Shown here in pieces: positions 25,618 to 33,515 of a DNA stretch of 64,000 nt. The position numbers and the translations under genes are program-made. Position 1 is the first letter of the stretch. The number at the start of each line of letters is the position of its first letter. Source of the DNA: Tenacibaculum sp. MAR_2009_124 (GTDB lineage: Bacteria; Bacteroidota; Bacteroidia; Flavobacteriales; Flavobacteriaceae); assembly GCF_900105455.1 (NCBI RefSeq), contig NZ_FNSF01000001.1, positions 873,001 through 937,000 of the forward strand, read 5' to 3'. The notes under the pieces are model-generated. The model had not been told where the DNA came from and searched no databases. It saw nothing but the letters and a program-made list of their open reading frames with translations.

Positions 25618-26814
25618 ATGAAACCAGAAGATTTATTGAACGGCGAATTTCTAAAACAATTTAAAGATGGCTCAGAGTTAACTAGCTTTATAGAACAACT
25701 TCACAAACGAGGAGTTGAAAAGATTTTAGAAGGAGAGTTATCAGCTCATTTAGATTACGAGAAACATCAAAAGAGCACTAACTCTAATTCTCGAAATGGC
25801 TATTCAAAGAAGAAGTTAAAAACAACTTTAGGAGAAACAGAAATAGAAGTCCCAAGAGACCGTGAAGGATCTTTTAATCCTATGTTGGTAAAGAAAAGAG
25901 AAAGTACTACAGATGGTGTTGAAAATCTTATCATCTCTTTGTATGCTAAGGGAATGAGTGCTTCTGATATAGAGGAGCAAATCCGAGAGCTATATGACTT
26001 TAACATCTCTACTTCAACGATTTCAAGAATCACAGATAGCATTACTAATGACATTGTAGCATGGAAAAATAGACCTTTAGAAGCTACTTATTTAATCGTT
26101 TGGATGGATGGAATTGTTTTCAAGGTTAGAGAGAACTCTAAGGTTATTAACAAAACTATATACATAGCTGTAGGCCTTAGATCCGACGGTAAAAAGGAAG
26201 TACTAGGTTTGTGGTTAGGTAAAAATGAATCAGCTGCTTTTTGGATGAGTGTTTTGACTGATATTAAGGCCAGAGGAACGCAAGATATACTGATTACTGC
26301 AACCGATAATTTAAACGGATTTACAGATACTATAAAGACAGTGTTTCCTAATTCTACCACACAAATATGTGTAGTACATCAGATTAGAAACTCTTGTAGA
26401 TACGTGGTTTGGAAAGATAAAAAAGAGTTTACTAAAGATATGAAGCAAATCTATACAGCTCCAACTAAAGAAGCCGCAAAGGCTGCTTTAAAAGATTTTA
26501 AAAATAAATGGGAAGCTAAATATTCGTATGCTATTAAAAGTTGGGAAAACAACTGGGATGAACTCACTGTTTTCTTCGATTTTCCAATTGAAATAAGAAC
26601 TATTATTTACACCACTAATCTTATTGAAAATCTTAATGGGAAAATACGCAAATACACTAAAAACAAACTCTCTTTCCCGACAGATGACGCTGTTATCAAA
26701 TCGGTATATTTAGCTTTAAGAGAAAGTACTAAAAAGTGGACAATGCCCATTAGAAATTGGGGCATAATTCTAAATCAATTTTTAGCTATATTTGAAAAAA
26801 GGATTAGGCTATAA
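25618..26814 (+). CDS. IS256 family transposase
   Basis: A 398-residue DDE transposase of the IS256/mutator group. The catalytic residues are Asp164 in VWMDGIVFK, Asp230 in ATDNLNGF and Glu337 in TTNLIENLN. The C/H motif CVVHQIRNS (251-259) lies between the second Asp and the Glu, as the family requires. An N-terminal helix-turn-helix region (about 105-140, with [12 protein letters not shown]) binds the ends. The frame is complete with no stop or shift, so the element may be active. It shields itself from upstream transcription with a strong hairpin. Confidence 0.97.
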   Translation: MKPEDLLNGEFLKQFKDGSELTSFIEQLHKRGVEKILEGELSAHLDYEKHQKSTNSNSRNGYSKKKLKTTLGETEIEVPRDREGSFNPMLVKKRESTTDGVENLIISLYAKGMSASDIEEQIRELYDFNISTSTISRITDSITNDIVAWKNRPLEATYLIVWMDGIVFKVRENSKVINKTIYIAVGLRSDGKKEVLGLWLGKNESAAFWMSVLTDIKARGTQDILITATDNLNGFTDTIKTVFPNSTTQICVVHQIRNSCRYVVWKDKKEFTKDMKQIYTAPTKEAAKAALKDFKNKWEAKYSYAIKSWENNWDELTVFFDFPIEIRTIIYTTNLIENLNGKIRKYTKNKLSFPTDDAVIKSVYLALRESTKKWTMPIRNWGIILNQFLAIFEKRIRL

Positions 26815-26957
26815 ATAACCTAACCCTGATATTTTGAACTTACACACTTTTTAGGATAGTGTCTTAAATGTTTTACTGTTGTAAATGCAAGGCTCAATAT
26901 ATTTCAAAGCCTAGTGTTTACATCTCTAAATCCTCTTAGAATTTGATAAGCTTTATT

Positions 26958-27983
26958 TTAATGAGGTAAATCTATTGGTGTATGCCCTTCATCTCCGAGT
27001 ACATATGCCAACCAATTTTTGAAACTATATTTAAATTTTATCTCTTTATCAATAGGAGAGTAAGGGGTTCTAATGAACTCTTCCAGTCCATCTAAATTAT
27101 AACCATCCCAAATAAAAATATTCTCAGGTTTATAGAAATCATAATTTTTGACAGCTGGGTTATTGGTAATTAATTTTTTGTCATAATACAAAGCTTCAAA
27201 AGTTCTAAATGACAATCCTTTATGGGTCTCATTTAAGAAATCTATTACAATTTTCGATTTTTTTAATTGTTCAATATTATTTTCATATGTCATATGTTCA
27301 TTAATATACTTTAAACCTTTAATTGGATATTTTTCTTTATCTGATTCGAGAGTATAAAATACATTGACATCTAGTTTTAAATTTAATTTTAAACCAAATT
27401 CAATAAAATTCTGAATTTTATTCATCCTTTTATGAATGAACGACCCGATAAAAAAAACATCATTTTCACAAGCCTCCTGAGGAATAACTTCTTTGTCATA
27501 ATCGCAATAAAAATTAGTTAAAGGAAGAAGTTTACGTTTTTTATATTCCAAATCTATTTTATCAAAAACAAAAAATCGATCAAATAAGTGAATGCAACTG
27601 TAAATTGCTGGAAACCTATGTAAACCATCCCATTGATAAGCTATGAAATTATCTGATTGCTTTTTAAGCATTTTTAGAATATCTAAAGGGTAAATATCAG
27701 GCCTTATTAAAAGCGTATAGTCTACCATACCATCAATAGCCTCAATTTTTTGTTCTATTTCCCCTCTATATTGCTCAAATTTTAATTTGTTTTTGTAGGT
27801 CTTATCCTGTAATAAGGTTTTACGAAAAAAATTATTTAACCGCTGTCCAAAATTCTTGTATCTAAATCTGTGGTCTTCATAACAGATAGAAATGACATCA
27901 TAGCCATGAAATTCCATATTCTTTTTTATGGCTTCAAACATGCTAAAACTCTTTGGCAACCCTAAAACTATTCTTTTTTTCAT
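26958..27983 (-). CDS. Putative LPS/polysaccharide glycosyltransferase (CgeB-like C-terminus)
   Basis: A 341-residue protein from the ATG at 27983 (MKKRIVLGLPKSFSMFEAIKKN). The longer frame would extend into the divergent gene and over the promoter. It has an N-terminal Rossmann-like start, a middle AYQWDGLHRFPAIYS segment, and a late GLSFRTFEALYYDKKLITNN motif followed by YKPENIFIWDG. The last two resemble the donor-binding half of CgeB/DUF3880-type GT-B glycosyltransferases. Similar genes sit in LPS clusters. Substrate unknown. It stands alone on the minus strand, just right of the IS element. Confidence 0.7.
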   Translation of the reverse strand: MKKRIVLGLPKSFSMFEAIKKNMEFHGYDVISICYEDHRFRYKNFGQRLNNFFRKTLLQDKTYKNKLKFEQYRGEIEQKIEAIDGMVDYTLLIRPDIYPLDILKMLKKQSDNFIAYQWDGLHRFPAIYSCIHLFDRFFVFDKIDLEYKKRKLLPLTNFYCDYDKEVIPQEACENDVFFIGSFIHKRMNKIQNFIEFGLKLNLKLDVNVFYTLESDKEKYPIKGLKYINEHMTYENNIEQLKKSKIVIDFLNETHKGLSFRTFEALYYDKKLITNNPAVKNYDFYKPENIFIWDGYNLDGLEEFIRTPYSPIDKEIKFKYSFKNWLAYVLGDEGHTPIDLPH

Positions 27984-28005
27984 ACTCCTATCTTTAATGA
28001 GGGGG

Positions 28006-28033
28006 CAAAAATATGAATTAAATGATTTATCAA
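28006..28033 (-). promoter_or_regulatory. Promoter of the minus-strand glycosyltransferase
   Basis: Minus-strand TTG (28033-28031), 17 bases, TATTTTTG (28013-28006): good -33/-7 pair, 22 bases before the ATG at 27983. Confidence 0.6.
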
Positions 28034-28049
28034 CAACATTAAAATTATT

Positions 28050-28057
28050 TACATTTG
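28050..28057 (+). promoter_or_regulatory. -7 box of the plus-strand glycosyltransferase operon
   Basis: TACATTTG ends 15 bases before the ATG at 28073. Together with the minus-strand promoter it makes a compact divergent control region. Confidence 0.5.
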
Positions 28058-28072
28058 TTGCAAAATGTAAAT

Positions 28073-29161
28073 ATGCTACTTGATACAACTATTTTAATTG
28101 ACTTAGAACGCATGCGTTATCCGAATTCAGGATTATCTAGCGTCTGTGAGTCACTGCTACAAGGGTTACTTGAGCTTGATTTCGGGGATAGTGTTTCCTA
28201 TTATGGGAATAACGATACTTTGGATAGAATAAAAGCTAAAAGAACTGAAAAATGGAGGTCATGGCATAAATTATATAACACTGCATTATCGAAATATGAT
28301 TATGTTCATATCATGCATCAATCGAGTACGTATTTTCCTTCTTGTAAAAAAAATAAAATAGTAACACTGCATGATTTAAATTTCTTACATGAAAACCTCT
28401 CAGAGAAAAAAAAATCTAAAGCCATATCTACAATAAATAAAAACTTAAAGAATGCAAAAGTATTAGTTTGTATTTCAGAATTTACGAAGCAGGATTTTCT
28501 AAAAAATCAAAGACTTTTTGAGTTTGATCCTAGCATGAAGATTATTGTGATTCATAATGGTTTAATTTTTAATTCTAGGGTTAAAAAAGAGCTTTCAAGT
28601 AAATTTCAAAATTTAATCGAGAAGGAATATATTTTAAATATTGGTGTACTTCACCCTAAAAAAAATCAATTAAGTCTACTTTGTATTTTAACAGAAAACC
28701 CAAATTTGAACTTAGTACTTGTTTGTAGCAGTAAAAAATCCGAGTATGAGGCATTATTTTTTAAAGAAGCCAAACGATTAAATTTGCTAAATAGAATATT
28801 TCTTTTTGAGAATGTAACAGAAAACCAAAAAAAATATTTAATACAGCATTGTACGGCAATGGTTCATCCTTCTAAAGCAGAAGGGTTTGGTATTCCTCCG
28901 ATAGAAGCGATGTATTATGGTAAACCTGTTTTTGTGAGTAATAGAACTAGTTTACCTGAAATAGTAGGGGATGAAGGATACTACTGGAATTCGTTTGACC
29001 ATGAACATATGAACGAACAATTTCGTTATGGAATTAAAGATTATTCGAACTCACCAGATAAACAAATAAGATTAAAAGAATGGGCAAGTAAGTACACCCA
29101 TTTGGCGATGGCCGAAAAATATATCGAATTGTATTTAAAACTTAAGAAAAACAATGATTGA
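28073..29161 (+). CDS. Glycosyltransferase family 4 (GT-B)
   Basis: A 362-residue GT-B enzyme from the ATG at 28073 (MLLDTTILIDLERMRYPNSG); a TTG six codons earlier lies in the -7 region and is rejected. HIMHQSSTYFP and KIVTLHDLNFLHE resemble the middle of GT4 mannosyltransferases. LNIGVLHPKKNQ and PSKAEGFGIPPIEAMYYGKP form the donor site with the EX7E pair. First gene of an operon with a second GT-like gene, glf and tsaC; its stop overlaps the next start by 8 bases. Sugar specificity unknown. Confidence 0.88.
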   Translation: MLLDTTILIDLERMRYPNSGLSSVCESLLQGLLELDFGDSVSYYGNNDTLDRIKAKRTEKWRSWHKLYNTALSKYDYVHIMHQSSTYFPSCKKNKIVTLHDLNFLHENLSEKKKSKAISTINKNLKNAKVLVCISEFTKQDFLKNQRLFEFDPSMKIIVIHNGLIFNSRVKKELSSKFQNLIEKEYILNIGVLHPKKNQLSLLCILTENPNLNLVLVCSSKKSEYEALFFKEAKRLNLLNRIFLFENVTENQKKYLIQHCTAMVHPSKAEGFGIPPIEAMYYGKPVFVSNRTSLPEIVGDEGYYWNSFDHEHMNEQFRYGIKDYSNSPDKQIRLKEWASKYTHLAMAEKYIELYLKLKKNND

Positions 29162-30152
29162 AATTTCAAAATCTACTAAAATTTATGCTTTTTGTCCAGC
29201 AGCTTTTGCTTCTGGGGGGCCAGAATTGCTGCATCAATTGGTATATAAATTAAAACAAAAAGGCTATGATGCTAATATGTATTATTGGTTTTCTAAGTAT
29301 CAGAACGTAAATATTGATCCAGTTCATGAAAATTATAAACATTATAACTTATCTCATGTAACTGAATTAAAGGATAAAAAAGACCAGGTAATTATATTTC
29401 CTGAAATAGAAACCGGAAAAATTTATAAATTCCCAAAGTCAACAAAGGCAATATGGTGGTTAAGTGTGGACTTTTTCTTTATCTCTTGGGATACAAAAAC
29501 GAAATTTAAAGATAAATTAAAAAAGAAGCTAGGTATCATTAAAAGGTATAAGTTTGAGAAAATGCCACGATTGTATCATTTGGCTCAATCATATTATGCA
29601 CTTGATTTTTTATCTAAAAAAGGAATTGATAATAATGTTGGATATTTATCTGATTATTTAAACAAAACTTTTTTAGAAAATATTCCTAAAGAGTTATCAG
29701 TTTCAAACAGAAAGGATCAAGTTTTATATAACCCTAAGAAAGGTTTAGAAAAGGTAAACCTTTTGAAGGAAAATGCTCCAGAAATTAATTGGATTCCCAT
29801 TGAGAATATGTCTTTTGAGGAAATACTTAGGTTACAACAAAATAGTAAAGTATATATAGATTTTGGTTTTCATCCAGGTAAGGATAGAATACCAAGAGAA
29901 GCAGCAATTAATGGCTGTTGCGTAATAACGGGAAAAGAAGGAGCTGCAAAATTTTATGAAGACATCCCTATTAAAGATGAATACAAGATTGGGTTTAATG
30001 AAGAGAATGTTACAGAGATTATAGAGAAAATAAAGGACTGCTTTGAAAATTACGAGACGAACACGAAAGATTTTGTAGCCTATAAACAAATGATTTTGGA
30101 CGAAGAAAGCAAGTTTGAAGAAGATATTGACTGTATTTTCGTTAAAAATTAA
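29154..30152 (+). CDS. Putative glycosyltransferase of the surface-glycan cluster
   Basis: A 332-residue protein I do not recognise as a named family. It opens with IYAFCPAAFASGGPELLHQL, a GGPE loop seen at the acceptor side of many GT-B enzymes. It ends with YIDFGFHPGKDRIPREAAI and an NGCCVITGKEGAAKFYEDIP segment, which resembles a degenerate donor-binding half. No membrane helices or signal. It overlaps the upstream glycosyltransferase by 8 bases and lies 13 bases before glf, so a role in assembling the same glycan is likely (inference). Confidence 0.65.
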   Translation: MIEISKSTKIYAFCPAAFASGGPELLHQLVYKLKQKGYDANMYYWFSKYQNVNIDPVHENYKHYNLSHVTELKDKKDQVIIFPEIETGKIYKFPKSTKAIWWLSVDFFFISWDTKTKFKDKLKKKLGIIKRYKFEKMPRLYHLAQSYYALDFLSKKGIDNNVGYLSDYLNKTFLENIPKELSVSNRKDQVLYNPKKGLEKVNLLKENAPEINWIPIENMSFEEILRLQQNSKVYIDFGFHPGKDRIPREAAINGCCVITGKEGAAKFYEDIPIKDEYKIGFNEENVTEIIEKIKDCFENYETNTKDFVAYKQMILDEESKFEEDIDCIFVKN

Positions 30153-30165
30153 AATAACTGAAAGG

Positions 30166-31266
30166 ATGTATGATTATTTAATTGTTGGTTCTGGACTCTA
30201 TGGTTCAGTTTTTGCTCATGAAGCGACCAAAAGAAACAAGAAATGTTTAGTTATTGATAAACGAAGTCATTTTGGCGGCAATGTTTATTGTGAAAATTTA
30301 AGTGGAATAAATGTTCACAAATACGGAGCCCATATTTTTCATACCAATGATAAAGAAATTTGGAATTATGTTAATCAATTTGCTGAATTTAATAACTATA
30401 TCAACTCGCCTGTAAGCCTTTCTAATGGTAAATTATATAATTTACCGTTTAATATGAATACTTTTTATCAATTATGGGGGGTAACCACACCTCAAGAGGT
30501 AAAAGAAATTATAAACAAACAAATTAAAGAGTTTGGCGTAGATAAACCTAAGAACTTAGAAGAACAAGCTTTGTCTTTAGTAGGAAAAGATGTATATGAG
30601 GTCTTAATCAAAGAATATACGGAAAAACAATGGGGACGTAAAGCGACCGAATTACCCTCTTTTATTATTAAAAGATTACCTGTTAGGTATACTTATAATA
30701 ATAATTATTTTAACGATAAATACCAAGGAATTCCTATTGGAGGATATAATAAAATAATTGAAGGATTACTTGAAGGAGTAGAAGTAAAGCTAGGAGTTGA
30801 TTTTTTTGAGAACAAAGAAGATTTGGAAAAACTAGCTAGTAAAGTTGTTTTTACAGGAAAAATTGATGAATATTTTGATTATAATCTTGGAGAGTTAGAA
30901 TATAGATCATTGAGGTTTGAACATATGCCGTTAGAGGTTGATAATTTTCAGGGGAATGCTGTAGTAAATTATAATAACGCTGAGTTCGATTTCACAAGAA
31001 TTATTGAGCATAAGCATTTTGAATTCGGAACTCAAAAAAACACAATAATTACAAGAGAATATCCTGAAAAGTGGGATAAAAGAAAAGAAGCATATTATCC
31101 GATTAATGACAGCAAGAATAGTAAATTATATGGAGAATATAAAAAGTTAGCTGAGCAAAAAAACAATGTGATATTCGGAGGTCGTTTAGCGGAATATCGT
31201 TATTATGATATGCATCAAGTAATAGGTGCAGCTTTAGCTAAAACGAAAAAGGAATTTAGTCAATGA
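30166..31266 (+). CDS. glf: UDP-galactopyranose mutase
   Basis: A 366-residue FAD enzyme that interconverts UDP-galactopyranose and UDP-galactofuranose. The start at the ATG at 30166 (MYDYLIVGSGLYGSVFA) has AAAGG just upstream and gives the FAD-binding fold at once; an upstream frame overlapping the previous gene is rejected. VIDKRSHFGGNVYCE, HKYGAHIFHTNDKEIW and EYTEKQWGRKATELP are signature segments, and GGRLAEYRYYDMHQVIGAAL ends the flavin site. It implies that the cell's glycan contains galactofuranose. Its stop overlaps the tsaC start as ATGA. Confidence 0.97.
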   Translation: MYDYLIVGSGLYGSVFAHEATKRNKKCLVIDKRSHFGGNVYCENLSGINVHKYGAHIFHTNDKEIWNYVNQFAEFNNYINSPVSLSNGKLYNLPFNMNTFYQLWGVTTPQEVKEIINKQIKEFGVDKPKNLEEQALSLVGKDVYEVLIKEYTEKQWGRKATELPSFIIKRLPVRYTYNNNYFNDKYQGIPIGGYNKIIEGLLEGVEVKLGVDFFENKEDLEKLASKVVFTGKIDEYFDYNLGELEYRSLRFEHMPLEVDNFQGNAVVNYNNAEFDFTRIIEHKHFEFGTQKNTIITREYPEKWDKRKEAYYPINDSKNSKLYGEYKKLAEQKNNVIFGGRLAEYRYYDMHQVIGAALAKTKKEFSQ

Positions 31267-31823
31267 TTCAATATGAAATCAAGAAGGCATTGACCTTTTT
31301 AAATAAAGGCAGAGTTATTTTGTACCCCACAGATACAGTTTGGGGACTAGGTTGCGACGCTACAAATAGTGAGGCCGTACAAAAGGTTTATAAGCTAAAA
31401 AAACGTAAAGAATCTAAGAGTTTGATTATTTTGGTTGATTCTGTTGAGATGCTGGCAAAGTATTTACAAAGTGTTCCTAAGGAAGCGTTGGAATATTTAA
31501 ACAATACAATAAAACCAACAACTATTATTTATTCTGACCCGATTAACTTAGCTCAAAACACTATTGCTAGCGATAATACAATAGCTATTAGAATTGTTCA
31601 AAATGAGTTTTGCCAGAATTTAATTAGAGAATTTGGAAAGCCTATAGTTTCTACTTCTGCAAATGTAAGTGGAGAACCTACTCCAAAATCTTTTTCGGAA
31701 ATTAGTAATGCTATTATTAATGATGTTGATTACGTGGTCGATTTATATAAAGATATTATAGCAAAAAAGTCATCTACAATTATAAAAATTCGTAATGGAA
31801 ATATGACGATTATTCGCGAATAG
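31263..31823 (+). CDS. tsaC: L-threonylcarbamoyladenylate synthase (Sua5/YciO/YrdC)
   Basis: A 186-residue single-domain YrdC-fold enzyme that makes threonylcarbamoyl-AMP for the t6A modification of tRNAs reading ANN codons. Nucleotide-binding VILYPTDTVWGLGCDATN lies near residues 18-35, with KRKESKSLIILV, then IAIRIV and PIVSTSANVSGEPTP. It lacks the Sua5 C-terminal domain. It overlaps glf by four bases (ATGA), unexpected for a tRNA gene at the end of a sugar operon. A decayed second copy of its 3' end lies 1.5 kb downstream, directly before cca. Confidence 0.95.
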   Translation: MIQYEIKKALTFLNKGRVILYPTDTVWGLGCDATNSEAVQKVYKLKKRKESKSLIILVDSVEMLAKYLQSVPKEALEYLNNTIKPTTIIYSDPINLAQNTIASDNTIAIRIVQNEFCQNLIREFGKPIVSTSANVSGEPTPKSFSEISNAIINDVDYVVDLYKDIIAKKSSTIIKIRNGNMTIIRE

Positions 31824-31832
31824 AATATAAGA

Positions 31833-31863
31833 TACCCGACAAGATTATAGGTCCTGTCGGGTA
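31833..31863. terminator. Stem-loop between tsaC and the FG-GAP gene
   Basis: Perfect 9-bp stem TACCCGACA/TGTCGGGTA with a 13-base loop, placed between two convergent stops. No U tract on either side, so termination is only suggested. Confidence 0.5.
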
Positions 31864-31886
31864 AGAATCAATAGAATCTAATTTGT

Positions 31887-33125
31887 TTAGTATTCTGAAA
31901 GTTTAACTAAAACTTGCGAATCTCCGAAACCAACAATATCCGCCTTTCCATCGCCATCTACATCAGCAACAGTTCTGACATGTTTGTCGTTTCTCCATCC
32001 ACTATTGTAAGAATAATCAGAAGAAAGAACAGTATAAGGTTGGAAGTAACTTCCGTTAGATAAAGATACTCTTATTTCGTTTTCTCCGAAGCCAACAATA
32101 TCATCTTTCCCATCCCCGTTTACATCAGTGACAATTCTAACATGTTTGTCCACTCTCCATCCACTGTTATTGTATGCAAAATGAGTGCTCCATACACGAT
32201 ATGAACCAAAACTGCTTCCGTTTGATAATGCAACTCTTACTTCATTTTCTCCAAATCCAATAATATCTGCTTTACCATCTCCATTTACATCGGCAACTGT
32301 TCTTGCATGTCTTTCAACTCTCCAGCCCGAATTATTATAAGCGAAATGTTGATTCCAAACGGTATAAGGACCGAAGCTATTACCATTTGAAAGAGAAACC
32401 CTAACTTCGTTTTCTCCAAAACCTATAATATCAGCCTTCCCATCACCATTCACATCAGCGAGCTTTCTTACATGTTTTTCAACTCTCCAGTTAGAGTTGG
32501 TATAAGTAAAATCATGCGTCCAAACAGTATAAGGAGCGAAACTACTTCCGTTAGATAGAGCTACTCTTACTTCGTTTTCTCCAAAACCAACAATATCGGC
32601 TTTCCCATCTCCGTTTACATCGGCAACAGATCTAACATGTTTATTTGTCATCCATCCATCATGGCTATTATTGAAATGTTTATTCCATGATTTAGTTTGC
32701 TCAAAGTTACTTCCGTTAGATAAGGAAACCCAAACATCATGTTCTCCAAAGCCGATAATATCAGCTTTTCCATCACCATTTACATCTCTCAACTCTCTTG
32801 GATGCCCTTTATAAAAGGTTTGAGTTTCGAATATGTCTTCACACTCAAAAACTCTAAATTCATAAGGAGGAGCACCTCTAGTAACCCATTTACAATCTTC
32901 ACCTACTTTTATTTTTTCTGTAACTTTATATTTCACTCGCCAACCTTGGGCGTAGGTAAAATCACTTAAACTAGAGAAACCGTGAATTCCTCTTCCTAAA
33001 TGACTCTTCCCTTCTGAATTTGTGGTTTCTGTGTGAGTATTTTGATTAGTTAAAAGTTCCTCTTCGGTAGAGCAAGAGAAACACGAAATTAATATACTTA
33101 AAACAGGTATAAATGTTTTTTTCAT
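31887..33125 (-). CDS. FG-GAP/VCBS tandem-repeat lipoprotein
   Basis: A 412-residue lipoprotein: signal MKKTFIPVLSILISCFSC with the cysteine at about residue 18, then a Thr/Glu linker. Six FG-GAP-type repeats start with D-V-N/D-G-D-G-K at residues 114, 169, 224, 279, 334 and 388, a period of 55 (once 54). Each carries a DxNxDGxxD calcium-loop, a GFGENEVRV strand, an SNGSSF turn and a W..HF.Y...WRV..HVR strand. The repeats would close into a beta-propeller on the cell surface. Such propellers often bind glycans or other proteins; the ligand is unknown. The DNA repeats are similar enough to suggest recent expansion or gene conversion. Confidence 0.88.
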   Translation of the reverse strand: MKKTFIPVLSILISCFSCSTEEELLTNQNTHTETTNSEGKSHLGRGIHGFSSLSDFTYAQGWRVKYKVTEKIKVGEDCKWVTRGAPPYEFRVFECEDIFETQTFYKGHPRELRDVNGDGKADIIGFGEHDVWVSLSNGSNFEQTKSWNKHFNNSHDGWMTNKHVRSVADVNGDGKADIVGFGENEVRVALSNGSSFAPYTVWTHDFTYTNSNWRVEKHVRKLADVNGDGKADIIGFGENEVRVSLSNGNSFGPYTVWNQHFAYNNSGWRVERHARTVADVNGDGKADIIGFGENEVRVALSNGSSFGSYRVWSTHFAYNNSGWRVDKHVRIVTDVNGDGKDDIVGFGENEIRVSLSNGSYFQPYTVLSSDYSYNSGWRNDKHVRTVADVDGDGKADIVGFGDSQVLVKLSEY

Positions 33126-33367
33126 AGTTAAATTAAATATCCTTTTATTAGATATGATTTAATAGTTTAAAATTTTATTGATTTCAGGTCTTAGGATGCT
33201 ATCGTAAAAACATATTGATAATAAGATGGTTATCATCAATTAGTATAATAGAAATACTCCCTTAAATAATGGTAGATTATGTATTCATTAGCAACGTTTT
33301 CAATTTTTGAATGCAAAAATATACTTTTAAAGTAATTACTCCGTGTTTTTATGTTTCTTTTTACTTT
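33126..33367. other. Non-coding interval before the tsaC remnant
   Basis: Upstream region of the FG-GAP gene (minus strand) joined to the decayed tsaC sequence. No open frame or clear promoter box was recognised; if more of the old tsaC gene survives here it is no longer alignable by eye. Confidence 0.4.
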
Positions 33368-33511
33368 AAAAAATCTAGTAAAACTTTTTCGGAATTTACG
33401 TCATCTATTGTAATTAATGTAGATTATGTGGTAGATTTGCATTGAGATAGAATAGAAGAAAATTCATCAACTATATATAAAATAGAAGATGAAAATGTGA
33501 TTAGAGAATAA
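33368..33511 (+). pseudogene. Decayed 3' fragment of a second tsaC/Sua5-like gene
   Basis: In one plus-strand frame 33368-33511 translates to KKSSKTFSEFTSSIV, then INVDYVVDLH, a TGA stop (33443-33445), and DRIEENSSTIYKIEDENVIRE with a TAA. This lines up almost end to end with the last ~46 residues of the intact TsaC at 31263-31823 (PKSFSEISNAIINDVDYVVDLYKDIIAKKSSTIIKI and on to IIRE), with about half the positions identical. The internal stop and missing 5' part make it a pseudogene. It ends 4 bases before cca. Confidence 0.85.
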
Positions 33512-33515
33512 AATT

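Larger units (their letters stand above)
25537..26850 (+). mobile_element. IS256-family insertion sequence (about 1.3 kb, intact)
   Basis: One intact transposase gene flanked by imperfect terminal inverted repeats. The left end reads AAACTGTGTAAGTT (25537-25550) and the right end, reverse-complemented, reads AAAGTGTGTAAGTT (26850-26837). Similarity continues inward as AAAATCTCGGGGTT versus AAAATATCAGGGTT after a one-base gap. Total size fits the family. No identical 8-9 bp target duplication was found next to these ends, so the exact boundaries may be off by a few bases. It lies between glycosyltransferase genes of the surface-glycan cluster. Confidence 0.85.

Noticed and set aside
25520..26870. 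Target-site duplication of the IS256 element
   Set aside because: The 8-9 bases next to the inferred ends (left ..GTATTTCAT, right TTAGGATAG..) do not match; the duplication may have been lost or the ends misplaced.
28055..28072. Upstream TTG start for the glycosyltransferase at 28 kb
   Set aside because: It overlaps the TACATTTG promoter box; the ATG at 28073 gives the normal N-terminus.
31887..33125. Regular DNA repeats that could be mistaken for a CRISPR or non-coding repeat array
   Set aside because: The period (165 bp) keeps the reading frame and encodes FG-GAP units; there are no short repeats with unique spacers.
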